26,906 bases of DNA from Pelagophyceae sp. CCMP2097 (GCA_026770575.1 MU657164.1:432212-459117); one strand, 5' to 3'. Positions 9,143 to 17,804 are shown, numbered from the stretch's first letter. Numbers and translations: made by a program. The notes: generated from the sequence alone by a model not told the origin.

Positions 9143-9198
9143 TTGGGATGTTTAGAGGCCGCACGGCCCTTCAGAGGCAGGAAATACCACCGTTTTGA

Positions 9199-9771
9199 GT
9201 CACAGTGATCCACTTGGCAAACACGGTTTTGAGCAAGCCTCCCGCCCTAACGACGGCTTCGTCGCCGTTCTAAGTGGGCGCGATCTTCAAGGTAGGCGAT
9301 TCCTACCAACCGCGAACAGTGCCGCCGCCGCGCCCAGGGCTCTATGGACCGCGCGGCCCCTCCATGGACCTCGTGAGAAATCGCCTAAAACAATTTACAT
9401 GTTCATATGCAAATCATTATTCAACTGATCTTTTCCGAAAGATTGGGGGTAATTCTAAAGTTTAAATAAAAGACGTTCTAAATATTTTAAAGTCGGCCCC
9501 AAACTCCCTTCAACGGACATCAAACCTAAAGAACTGGCAGAACCTTACCATCTCACGTCACGAGGCTCGCTGCAGGAGAATGGGGATCACACTAGCGACA
9601 ACCACGCGCGCAGTTCGACGCCGTTAAGGTTCGGGCCTTGGGCGCTGTTCCAAGTAGACCCTCCTTTTTAACCGCTTCCAATGCGCGCAACGCGATTTAA
9701 CACGCCGCGACCTCGCACGACCCACAGGACCCGTAATGGCCCGCTGGGGGCAAAAGGGAATTCGCCGGATC
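9199..9771. other. No supported gene
   Basis: The first part is mixed, the middle (9380-9500) is AT-rich and full of stops, and the last part is GC-rich. Bases 9737-9771 (GGGGGCAAAAGGGAATTCGC and following) are matched at about 10095-10128, so a small repeat is shared across the tRNA-like fragment. Confidence 0.5.
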
Positions 9772-9817
9772 ATTACCCTTGGAGGTGATTGTGGGGCCCG
9801 GTATATATACCGCAACG
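9772..9817 (+). promoter_or_regulatory. 46-bp repeat with TATATATA core, copy 1
   Basis: The 46 bases from ATTACCCTTGGAGGTGATTG to the end GGTATATATACCGCAACG recur at 14923-14968 with a single mismatch. The central GGTATATATACC is palindromic and looks like a TATA box. No convincing coding sequence follows this copy. It may be a promoter module or the conserved end of a repeat. Confidence 0.5.
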
Positions 9818-9904
9818 TTCCCCCATGCGCATACCGTAGGAACGGGAGGTTAAGCGCGGAGAACGACAAAATGCGATAATGCACCGGGCCTTGGTCCGGC
9901 TACG

Positions 9905-10000
9905 GTGGCGGCCTTACTGTAGGTCTCGAACCTGTTGCCGCGGGGCGGGCTTACTGTGTGTCTTGGACACGTGGCCGCTGGGGAGTGGGGGCTTACCAGG
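9905..10000. repeat. Imperfect tandem duplication, about 50-bp unit
   Basis: GGCCTTACTGTAGGTCTCGAAC and following is echoed by GGGCTTACTGTGTGTCTTGGAC. Both units close on a CCGCGGGG/CCGCTGGGG-like word, and a third partial GGGGCTTACCAGG follows. Confidence 0.5.
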
Positions 10001-10022
10001 GTAACACTCGCCAAAATCGAGT

Positions 10023-10102
10023 GCCCCCTGCGGGAATCGAACCCGAGAAAATTCGCAAGTGATTGTGTACGTGGGCCCATTAACCCGTGACCCGCTTGGG
10101 GC
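10023..10102 (-). other. tRNA-like fragment (possible tRNA pseudogene or SINE head)
   Basis: On the minus strand the 80 bases run from GCCCCAAGC to CAGGGGGC. They contain a perfect polymerase III B-box word GGTTCGATTCC in a T-arm (GGG-TTCGATT-CCC), a weak A-box-like GGGTTAATGGG, and an acceptor stem pairing at five of seven positions. I could not form an anticodon stem, so a functional tRNA is unlikely. The 3' half could equally be a primer-binding-site-like sequence of a retroelement. Sequence next to it is repeated at 9737. Confidence 0.3.
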
Positions 10103-10278
10103 AAAAGGGGATTCACCGGATCATTATCCTAGGCTGCCACAACTGATCCGCTGAACGGATCCGTTTGTGGTGTGTGTTTACGAAAAATTTGCTCTTGGTC
10201 TCCACCTGAAAAGGGCACTTTTTTGAACGCGCGTGGCGCGCCGCGCATGCGCGTCCCATAGACCCGTTGAGCGGTGCC

Positions 10279-10498
10279 ATGGGCGACCTGAAGGGGCTGG
10301 GAGGGCCCAGCGCGCAAACGACCGGCGCGGAGACCGCGCGGCTCGAAAAAAGGAGCCTGAGGAGGTCGGGACCGCTGCGCTCCTGGCGCCGTTTGCGACA
10401 ACGACCGCGCCGTTGCGGTCGCCATCGGGGTCGGCCGCAACGCCCGCCTCGGCGTCGTCTCGCCCGTCATCGGCGCTAACTACTGGGGGCTGCCTTAG
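10279..10498 (+). pseudogene. Candidate short protein gene, broken across three frames
   Basis: An ATG in good context (GTGCCATGG) opens MGDLKGLGGPSAQTTGAETA. After the run of six A at about 10347 the coding character moves to a frame reading KKEPEEVGTAALLAPF. It then moves to a third frame reading CDNDRAVAVAIGVGRNARLG and ending NYWGLP-stop at 10498. Each segment has 80-90% GC at third positions by hand count. Two single-base indels would be needed to join them, so it is either a pseudogene or affected by sequence errors, for example in the A run. I do not recognise the family. Confidence 0.35.
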
Positions 10499-10913
10499 TC
10501 GCTTGCGGTGAAGCTAGCTTGTCCTTCCGGAAGGGGCAAACCGAGAGGAATTTCGGTGTAGAATGTCAATAAGAGATTTTTTTTGATTTAATAATTTCCT
10601 AAAAAGACGCGCGATGGGAAGTGATGGGAAGTCCACAATTATGGCGGGGTTCGATTTAACGCATTAAGGGAGGCGTATTTGAGCCAGAACCGTTCAAGTC
10701 CGGCACTTTGTATCACTCGCTAAAATATCATATGTGTCGGCCAGGTTAGGGCCGATAGAGGCGCGCAGATCGAAAACCCTTATGAATTCCCATCCACGGG
10801 GACCACGACCGCGCGTGGACAAGTTCCTAAATGATTCCGGATTGAGGGGAAGGAGAATGAGCGTGTCTTAAATTGGCTGTTTTTGTATGGAGTCCCATTT
10901 GCAAACGCGTCGT
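10499..10913. other. AT-richer stretch without a gene
   Basis: Stops are frequent in all frames. GGGAAGTCCACAATT at 10626-10640 is a third copy of the arm of the inverted repeat at 10914-10990. Confidence 0.5.
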
Positions 10914-10990
10914 GGGAAGTCCACAATTCCGGCACGGCTCGACGCAACACATGGTGGGCGACCGCTCTGCCGTAGAATTGTGGACTTCCC
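10914..10990. repeat. 16-bp perfect inverted repeat
   Basis: GGGAAGTCCACAATTC at 10914-10929 pairs exactly with GAATTGTGGACTTCCC at 10975-10990, across a 45-base spacer. A third copy in direct orientation is at 10626-10640. It may be a small inverted-repeat element or a structured transcript; no gene is attached. Confidence 0.8.
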
Positions 10991-11040
10991 GGGCAGGAAT
11001 GCAAAGTTCTCACGCTGCCAAGCAATTTTATTTTGCATAT

Positions 11041-12916
11041 TCCAGGCTCCCGAAGGGAGCCATAGTAGTTCGTGTTTGCATCAGGGCAAGTCGCCGAAAA
11101 TAATTGCCAAATAAAAGTCGTCGAAATCGAATTCTGTCGTGGTGCGAATTCCGGAACCGTCAAGTTAACTTCGGTGGCCGCCGCCGGTCAGATGCTGCAA
11201 AAACGCCTTCTAAGCCGATATAAACGGTTGAGTTTGACCCTTTCCAAATGTTCGAATGGACGTGTATCGCTGAAAATGCAACTATCTCGAATTACGCTAG
11301 CAATAGCAGATTCGGACTCACCGCTTCGGCGCGCGTCGAATGCGCTCATTGGCGCCTTCAATCATAAAACGGCCAATTTTTGATATTTTGAATAATTGGA
11401 TCGTTTTTCAAATGGTGTCTAAACGAGTCAAAAATAACACAATCGGCATCGCCGCGCCCGCGCGGTCCCGAAACGCTCGTTTTTATGAAGAAACACAAAA
11501 CATCCAAATTCATGACATCATTGTATGATGATGATAGTAACCGCCATAAAATGTTAAATTACGTAAATCGCAACGTTTCTTCGTGTTTCGGACTCGCCGT
11601 GCCGGCGCGCTTCCGAAACGCTAATTATTATGAAGAAACAGAAAACATCCAAATCCGTGACATCATTGTATGATTGATGACAGTAACCGCTGTAAAAAGT
11701 AAAATACGTAATTCGCAACGCGCCTTAGTGTTTCGGACTCGCCGCGCCGGCGCGCTTCCGAAACGAGGATTTTATAGTAAACATTGCTAAATCTTCTTCA
11801 ATGTAAACGTAATCGCTGAAAATTCAACGTACGTGTTCTGCTCCTAGAATGATAAAATCGGCCTCGCCGCGTCGGCGCGGTCCCGACGCGCTAGTATTTT
11901 TTTTGGTTTGAGAGATTTCAACTTAGAGCGAACCACACACGGCCGCGTCCTTTTTTAAATAATTGAAAATGAGTTTGCCCTCTCTTTTAAAAGCTCGAAA
12001 AGTCGGTTATCGCCAAAAAGGGCAATTTATTGACGACTCACGCGTAAAATAAGGTATTCGGTCTCGTCGCTTCAGCGCGCGTCGAATGCGCTACAAGATG
12101 GTTTCGCCAAGAAACTGATTTTGCATTGCGCGTTTTTTGGCAAAACTAAAGTTGGCATTGGGCTGAGCTTCCGGCGGTCGCGCATGCACCCCAAGGAAAA
12201 GTCCGCCAGAGCTCTACTTTAACCAAAGAGCGTTTTTTGCAAAAGTTACAGCGATCGAAATATATAGACACCCTTTTTATATAAACACACACCACATAGT
12301 TTCTATAAAAAAAACGGCCACTTTTCTTAAAAAGAGAGAAGAAACGGCCCATTTTTTCAAAAATATGGACCAACTGTAGCTTTTTGGTGACAGTCCCGGG
12401 CTTTTTGGGTCAGGTATTTCGGTGGTTGCTCGACGTAGCCTTCTTACACACGGCCGTACGCGGCCATCGGCGCCGGGTGAACGAAAATCCGAGGTCTTCT
12501 TAGGTGGTAACGGCCCTCGCCAAAGTCGCCAAATCGATTTTCTCAGCCCATATAAGACGTAGGAAAGTTCACCCGGCACGGCTGGAGGCGCCTCGGCGCG
12601 CTGCATGCGACCCCGGTAACTGTACCTCGAAAGACCGTCTCAAATTTGCCCAAAAAATACTTGACTTTCTTGGCGAAACCATCTTGTAAGTGGCGTCTTA
12701 ATTCGTAAAACTGTCAAAAATTGAGAATTTTAAAATATTGCATTGATTTTCAAGCAATTGCAAATGATCAATTGCATTGATTTGCATGCAATCGCCATGA
12801 TTATCAAACGACGTCGGCGCAGCGGCCGGCGGGCAACGGGGCGCGCGCGCCGGTCTCGGTGCGCACGAGCGGCGATTCTTAAAAGCCAGCCTGTTGAACG
12901 CTATCGGCGCCCCGGG
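11041..12916. mobile_element. Inverted, expanded copy of the 1,077-bp element, one end missing
   Basis: Starting with TCCAGGCTCCCGAAGGGAGC at 11041, this copy follows the reverse complement of 6882-5960 nearly throughout and ends at CCCCGGG (12916), before the other terminus. It is longer for three reasons. It has a 145-base tandem duplication (ATGAAGAAACA at 11485 and 11630). It has about 200 extra bases at 11870-12060. It also has a nested transposon at 12094-12686. GC-palindromic words such as CGCCGCGCCGGCGCG recur at about 11315, 11450, 11590, 11735 and 11860. No transposase is present. The missing terminus resembles the isolated fragment at 24358-24471. Confidence 0.8.
12094..12686. mobile_element. 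593-bp nested transposon with TA target duplication
   Basis: The ends are perfect 21-base inverted repeats beginning CAAGATGGTTTCGCCAAGAA. The element is flanked by TA on both sides (12092-12093 and 12687-12688). The homologous position in the 1,077-bp element (about 6190, read in reverse) is the uninterrupted site GCGCTAAGTGG with one TA, which is the empty site. TA duplication points to the Tc1/mariner superfamily or a relative that uses TA. Frames inside are short (up to about 109 codons) and not transposase-like, so it is non-autonomous. This is the clearest mobile element in the window. Confidence 0.92.
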
Positions 12917-12949
12917 ACCGCGAGACGCCGGCCCGCTCAGAAGCGGCCG

Positions 12950-13140
12950 CGCGCCGGGCGACGTCGCCCGCGCGCGCGACGTCGTTCGTGCGGCGGATTT
13001 TGCCCGCGCGGATGTCGCTGGACTCGGCGAGGCCACCGTGCGCAGTGGGCGCCGTCGTCCGCGCGCCGAGCAACGTCGCCCGCGCGCGCGACGTCGATCG
13101 TGCGGCGGCCGTCGCCCGCACGGCTGTCGCTGGACTCTGT
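12950..13140. repeat. Direct repeat, about 76-bp unit, 112-bp spacing
   Basis: GCGCCGGGCGACGTCGCCCG and its continuation to GTCGCTGGACTC (12951-13025) recur from 13063. In minus-strand translation both copies give a similar peptide (DVARAGDVARRA) with about 90% GC at third positions, but in different frames because 112 is not a multiple of 3. It may be a fragment of a gene with protein repeats. I could not find splice sites that restore one frame. Confidence 0.55.
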
Positions 13141-13499
13141 CAGCTGTTGGCGCCTCAAGACCCACGAGGCGACGGCCCGCGCAGCCAACGTATACGAAAG
13201 AGGCGCGCGCTTCGGAAACCCTTGTGCGGGCCCATCAAGGAGGACCCCAACCGCACGTGGCAAAACTCCTAGCCGATTCTTTCAGCAGCTTGAGGAGCGC
13301 GGACGTGCCCAATGTGGACTGTTCCGGGACCCGCAAGAAGAAAGGAGAGAGAGAAGGGGAGAGTAAAAACGTAAACACACACCATATTTGGTCCGTTCAA
13401 CGGACACTGTTTATATATATGAAGCGACACACGCGATCGGTCATAGGAGACCGGCAATCTCCTTTTGGCGATCGCATGTGTTGCTGCGTATTATCTATG

Positions 13500-14291
13500 G
13501 CTTTGAAATCGCCGGCTTGCTCGTATCGGCTCGGCTGGCGAGGCGCGCCGCTTGGAAGCGCGCCGGGGCCAGACTGTCGCGGATGCCGGAGGGAGACCGT
13601 ACGCGCGTCGTACACGTGAATATACTTCCCCCCGGACCCCCCCTTTTACTTCTCACCCGCATTCATCAAATCCTCACTTGCGAAGGGCTCGGTGCGCTCT
13701 GTGAGATCCACGCATGCCAAGGGCTCGCTGCGCTCTGTGAGACATTCGATCGCACGTTTCGGTGCGCCGCTTGGGGGCGTGCCGGGCCCGGACTCTCGCG
13801 AGCGCCGGGGGAAGACCCCCCGGACCTCCCCCTGTGGACTCATTGTCATTGCTCGTCCACGCCCTGCTCTTCCACGACACGCGTCGCGTTAGCCATCCCC
13901 CTTAAACTTCTTACCCGCTTTCAAATCGCCGGCTTGCCTCGTATCGGCTCGGCCGGCGACGGCCGGCGAGGCGCGCCGTTGGGGAGCGCGTCGACGCCGG
14001 ACTGTCGCGGGCGCCAGGGGGAGACCCCCCGGACCCCTCTACTCCGCTTGGCATGCGAATTTGGCTGCTCGTCCTGTGCACGCGTCGTACATGTGAATAT
14101 AATGCCCCCCCTTTAAGTTCATACCCGCATTGATCGAATCCACGCTTGCCCCCTATATCGCTTCAAGAATGTGACGCCGGCTTTGGCTCGCTGCGCTCTC
14201 GGTCGCTCGCCCGCGGAGGCGCGTCGCTTGGAAACGCAGCAGGCCCCGGACTCTCGCGGGTGCCGGGGGGAGACCCCCCGGACCCCCCTTA
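13500..14291. repeat. Four diverged copies of a GC-rich repeat with a GGGGGG-AGA-CCCCCC hairpin
   Basis: Copies at about 13500-13675, 13749-13840, 13918-14145 and 14179-14291 share the order GGCGCGCCGCTTGG, CGGACTSTCGCG, GCCGGGGGGAGACCCCCCGG. In the last copy CCGGGGGG-AGA-CCCCCCGG is a perfect hairpin with a three-base loop; in the first copy it has decayed. Copies 1 and 3 share wider flanks (AAATCGCCGGCTTGC at the start and CGTACAYGTGAATATA downstream). Between copies, GGGCTCGSTGCGCTCTGTGA occurs twice (about 13687 and 13724). A fragment of the unit (CACGACACGCGTCGCGT) reappears at 24307. Confidence 0.75.
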
Positions 14292-14339
14292 AACTAACGC
14301 GGTAGGCTATCACGGAAATTGTTCGAGTTCTACACGGAA

Positions 14340-14555
14340 ATTGTAATCAAACGGCGCGCGGCGCGGACGGCGGCGCGCTTCGGCGGCGCGTTTGTCACGC
14401 CGAGCGTGCGGCGGCGGCGCGCGTCGATCGCGCCCGTGCGCGTCGAAAACGGTGCGCTACGGAGCGAGGAAGGCCACCGGGACGAAAAAACGCAATCCTC
14501 GAAGTTTGCGGCGCGCGGTCCACGGAGCTTGGGCGGCGCTGTCGTTTTCACATAA
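14340..14555 (+). CDS. Unidentified coding-like frame, low support
   Basis: The plus frame reads RRAARTAARFGGAFVTPSVR and continues to a stop at 14555. My hand count puts G or C at the third position of about 90% of the first 36 codons. The complementary minus frame scores nearly as well, so strand is uncertain. CACGGAAATTGT is repeated just upstream (about 14312 and 14335). No domain was recognised and no splice sites were assigned. Confidence 0.2.
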   Translation: MVIKRRAARTAARFGGAFVTPSVRRRRASIAPVRVENGALRSEEGHRDEKTQSSKFAARGPRSLGGAVVFT

Positions 14556-14922
14556 GGTGGTTTGTACTCACGCGACGAACACTTTCCAATGGCCGAGTGT
14601 GTTGGAGTCCGATGGCGCGCGCAATGTGGAGTTTGGCCTAATAAACCACGGTTTGCCAAAACCAATTATAGGAATTCCTAGATGGGGAGAGCAATCGGGG
14701 AGAGCTAGATCTAGTGTTGCTTGCTTGCTTAAGATCCACCCTGGGTGGGGCTGCCCCATTAGGGTATAACCGGCTAATCGGTTCCAAAGTCAGGCTCCCG
14801 GTCCAAAAGGCCCGGGTGCCGTGCCTGCGGGAGTGGTTTGTGCGCTTTGCGCTTGACCCCCTCATGCAAGTACGGGCCGCTAGACACTTCGGCTCTTTGG
14901 TCGTGTTACATTTCCCACCAGA

Positions 14923-14968
14923 ATTATCCTTGGAGGTGATTGTGGGGCCCGGTATATATACCGCAACG
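14923..14968 (+). promoter_or_regulatory. 46-bp repeat with TATATATA core, copy 2
   Basis: This is one mismatch from 9772-9817. Here TATATATA (14953-14960) lies about 150 bases upstream of an ATG that opens a plausible first exon ending at a canonical donor. That placement suits a core promoter, but the identical copy at 9772 has no obvious gene behind it. Confidence 0.45.
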
Positions 14969-15108
14969 GGGCCCTCGTACGCTTCGAAATTGGGCCAATC
15001 TCCCTGTCCCTTTCTCGCTCTCTCCTCTGCAACTGGTCGCGACGACCTGTGGCGCGGCGGCGGCGGTGCAGGCCCCACGTCGACGGCGTGCGTCGGCGGC
15101 GACCGAAG

Positions 15109-15222
15109 ATGCACCGCAAAGCTCGCTATCGCGACCTCGAACCTCCGTCGCTTTCCAATCGCGTTCGGTGCTTGGTTTGCACGGACCCGCTGACGTCGGA
15201 ACTCGGTGTCACTCCCGTCCAG
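15109..15222 (+). CDS. Candidate first exon with a CxxC motif (RING-like?)
   Basis: An ATG at 15109 opens 38 codons that end exactly at CAG|GTAAGC, a textbook splice donor at 15223. The peptide contains RVRCLVCTDPLTSELGVTPV. A CxxC pair near its end is how a RING or other zinc finger often begins, but the remaining ligands would have to lie in later exons that I could not identify. About 68% of third positions are G or C. A TATA-like repeat lies 150 bases upstream. Coding-like sequence on the opposite strand at 15340-15625 would fall inside the first intron, so one of the two calls may be wrong. Confidence 0.35.
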
Positions 15223-15339
15223 GTAAGCTGCATGCCCTTGCACGCCGGTGCCTGTGCTCCTGCGGCTGGGGCGCCCCTTCGGCGCGCGCGCGCGCGCCTC
15301 TGGCCCCTCGCGCCCAGTGTGACTGTGAACCACCCGGCG

Positions 15340-15625
15340 GTCGTAGTCGCGCCCGCCGCCCCAGAGCGCGCGGAGCGCGGCGTCGCGCGCGGAGGCGTGC
15401 GACGCCCAGGCCCACGAACACCACACGGCGCGCGACCGCAGCTCGGCGAGCGCTGGCGAAGCCCCGGCGCCGCGCCTCGTCGGCGACGGCGATGCGCAGG
15501 AGAACCGAGTCGTCGAGCATGCAGCGCCTCTTTTCGATGCCTGCCTCGCAGGCGTTTGGAGAAAACAGGTCCGGGTTCGTCTGCCACCGCAAGGCGTCGA
15601 GGCATAGCGATTGCACGCGCTCCAT
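15340..15625 (-). pseudogene. F-box-like domain fragment with one frameshift
   Basis: From an ATG at 15625 the frame reads CLDALRWQTNPDLFSPNACE and MLDDSVLLRIAVADEARRRG with about 85% GC at third positions. Coding character then moves by one base to a frame reading ALAELRSRAVWCSWAWASHA and SARDAALRALWGGGRDYDRR (about 94%). Joined, the layout of DDxxLLRI, a helix with LRxRAV and W, and DAALRALW resembles an F-box, the Skp1-binding adaptor of ubiquitin ligases. A single missing base explains the break. The ATG sits three bases from a GGCTCCC-GAA-GGGAGCC hairpin (15629-15645), so the true upstream exon may have been cut off by that repeat. The family assignment is tentative. Confidence 0.35.
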
Positions 15626-15628
15626 TCA

Positions 15629-15645
15629 GGCTCCCGAAGGGAGCC
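15629..15645. repeat. Solo terminal hairpin of the local element family
   Basis: GGCTCCCGAAGGGAGCC with the expected CAGG before it, but without a partner in the inverse orientation nearby. It is probably a solo or relic end. Confidence 0.6.
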
Positions 15646-15679
15646 TCTGGTTCTCCTGGGGTAGTGTTCGCTATGGGTG

Positions 15680-15850
15680 GCACTGTAATTTGTTTTGTAA
15701 TTCCTGAAATGGGAATTACACTGTAATTGCCAGGTAAATTGGTATTTGCCTGGTATTTTTATGGTATTACGATGGTTTTCCAGTGCAATTACGATGTAAT
15801 TACTGTAATTACAGACCCCAAAATCAATTCCACTGTAATTGCCCACCTAC
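15680..15850. repeat. AT-rich cluster of CTGTAATTAC words
   Basis: CACTGTAATT, GTAATTACAG and GGGAATTACACTGTAATTGC recur in both orientations about every 30-40 bases. AGGTAAATTGGTATTTGCCT (about 15731-15750) is palindromic. No coding potential. It may be a fragment of an AT-rich inverted-repeat element. Confidence 0.5.
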
Positions 15851-16170
15851 CGTGTTCGCCCAAAATGCTGCAGTCGAAAATTTCAAGTTGATTTAGAGGC
15901 TTTCAATTTTTCATAGCCCAATGAATAAGCTGAAGCTCTCTGTTCAATCTTCATACTGGGGGGATTCCCCACTTTCCCGAGCCGCCAAAACCCTGGTCCG
16001 CAAATCGAAGTCGGAAAATTGTAAAGGGGAAAGTGAAGAAGTACGAAACCCCATTGACTGAAACCCAGCACCAAAAATCCCATAGTTTCGCCAAAATTTT
16101 GATTTTTTTTCCTGCGCTCCCCGTGACTTTCCGTTTTTTTCGACGGGGCAATTTCAAAACAGAGGCGTGG
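15851..16170. other. AT-richer stretch with no gene recognised
   Basis: Stops are frequent. A poly-T tract (about 16102) and CTTTCC/GGAAAG words were seen, but no RNA gene or element. Confidence 0.4.
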
Positions 16171-16181
16171 TGTGGTCGTCT

Positions 16182-16600
16182 TCAGACGCTGGAAGTCGCC
16201 CCCCTCTGGTCAAGCGGCTCGCTCCCGACTCTCTGGTCGAGATGGCTCACGAATCTGATCGGCCGCATCCGAGGCCGAAAATCAAAGTCCACAAAATTAC
16301 GGCCAACGGAATGGGCGGCGGGCACGGTAGCGCGAGGGCGACGAGGCCCGACCTGCTGCCGGCGTCTGCGCGCGCGGTGCCAGGACGCCGTCGCGGAGCA
16401 GAACTTCACCGCAGCCGCCGCGGGGCGCCCAAATCCACTCGAACCAGCCGAGCGCCCACTCGCGCGCCCGCACGTGAGCCGGTTGGCGGTGACCGAGGGC
16501 TGTCGCGCTATCGAACCCCACTGGCGAAGTACGAGGCGGGCCATCGTCGTGCGTCGCGCACTTGCCGAGCCGGCGAGACCTTGCCGGTCGCCGGCGAGGC
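16182..16600. other. Coding-like segment, strand unresolved
   Basis: The minus strand has a frame reading VRAREWALGWFEWIWAPRGG (about 88% GC at third positions over that part) and another reading NFVDFDFRPRMRPIRFVSHL. The plus strand has RRLRARCQDAVAEQNFTAAA (about 75%). I could not identify a family or a consistent exon. Confidence 0.25.
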
Positions 16601-16643
16601 AATTCGAAATGAGGCCAAATTACCGTGTTTGCGAATATTTTCG

Positions 16644-16706
16644 AGGACCCGAAGGGTCCTTGCCGTTTCATCAACGTCAGTTTACGGCAAGGGCCCTTCG
16701 GGTCCT
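16644..16706. repeat. 63-bp inverted repeat with hairpin arms
   Basis: AGGACCCGAAGGGTCCTTGC (16644-16666 with three more bases) pairs with 16684-16706 with one mismatch, across 17 bases. Each arm alone folds as AGGACCC-GAA-GGGTCCT, or its GGGCCC variant. The design is the same as that of the 5054 and 4935 elements, with a different stem. Confidence 0.85.
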
Positions 16707-16734
16707 TTGATTGAAGGATTACCAGGGGCAATTT

Positions 16735-16780
16735 TGTCTGTCCGTCCGTCCGTCTGTCCGTCCTTCTGTCCGTCCGTCCA
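16735..16780 (+). repeat. GTCC tetranucleotide microsatellite
   Basis: About eleven tandem GTCC/GTCT units with few interruptions (TGTCCGTCCGTCCGTCTGTC and onward). Confidence 0.9.
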
Positions 16781-17189
16781 CGGTGAAATCCGCGAGGTTC
16801 CAGATTTGGGGAGGAAAGGGCAGCAACTCGGCCGATTCAGCGATTGGTGATTAATGCGATCGCTAAAATTGGGTATCGTTGGAATCATCACAGAAGAAGA
16901 AGGTGGTCACAGGTTCAAACCTGGTCGGCCGCAAAATTCAGCGATTAGTTTAAATAATTTTAATTATTTACGTGGGCATTGCAATTGGCTGTATCCTTCG
17001 GGTCCTTCGTGCGCCTCCGGCGCGCTCTTGTAATAAATTTTCAAATTTTGCCCTCAACTTTTTAAAAGTCCATTAAATTATAAAATTTCCCCCGACCGTC
17101 GAAATCGCACACCGAAAATTAAAACGGCTGCCCACCCAGAGACAATCGGGAAAGTGGCGAATCCCCCCAGTAGTCCATAGAAAATGGAC

Positions 17190-17340
17190 CGTTTTTTAGA
17201 TTTAAGACGCCACTTGGCGCATTGGACGCGCGCTGAAGCGGCGAGCCCGAAATCGCTGCTCTTGGCGTCATTCGCGCAAGTTACCTTTTTCAGCGATACA
17301 CGTCGTTTTGGACACGTGGAACCCCCGGTCAAACTGGCAT
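17190..17340. repeat. Fragment of the 1,077-bp element
   Basis: The segment with AAGACGCCACTTGGCGCATT, GCGCGCTGAAGCGGCGAG and TTTTTCAGCGATA aligns with 6565-6700 in the same orientation with moderate divergence. Neither terminal hairpin is attached, so it is an internal relic. Confidence 0.7.
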
Positions 17341-17349
17341 ATTTATCTC

Positions 17350-17800
17350 ATCTTCGAAGGCTCGTTTTGAACAGCGGAGGTGGTGTGCGAGGGTCCGCCA
17401 CGGTTCTGGGATCGGCCAGAATTCGTCGTAGATGGCCTTTTTTCTGCGGTGACTTTTCCAGTGCATCGGTGTTGAATGGAGCGACCAAGTTGCCCAGGAG
17501 AGGCTTTTTCTGCGGGAGCCTGAGTGGAGCGCGGGTCCCGACAGATTCCATCGCGCTGTTGCGTCTGCGTCCCCGCGGGCACAGCTGTTTCGAGACCGGA
17601 TTTCGTTTTTGGCGATTCCTCGAAAAACGGCCGAAAAGACCTTAACTTCCAGCCTGCTGCACGCGCCCCACCCATGGCACAGTGGCGGTGGTTCGGGCGT
17701 TCGATCGGGTCCACTGGCATCGCGTTGCGGTGGTAGTAAAGATTTTTAAGGGGCGCGTCTCCTTGGTGAGATACGCCTCAAAATGTGACCCTCAAGCACC
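17350..17800. other. No supported gene
   Basis: A minus frame (17551-17348) reads PLRLPQKKPLLGNLVAPFNT and has protein-like composition, but third-position GC is only about 50%, unlike the better exons here. I found no splice partners and do not call it. Confidence 0.35.
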
Positions 17801-17804
17801 GTAA

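Noticed and set aside
9772..9817. A gene directly downstream of this TATA-like repeat
   Set aside because: No frame with protein-like composition or a splice donor follows within several hundred bases.
14638..15846. A 402-codon minus frame
   Set aside because: It runs through unrelated repeats and the TATA-containing repeat. Only a short part (about 15330-15480) looks coding, and that part is described as an F-box-like fragment.
16829..16932. tRNA-like structure with GGTTCAAACC and a seven-base outer stem
   Set aside because: The T-stem has a mismatch, no anticodon arm could be formed, and the length (104) would need an unseen intron or long variable arm.
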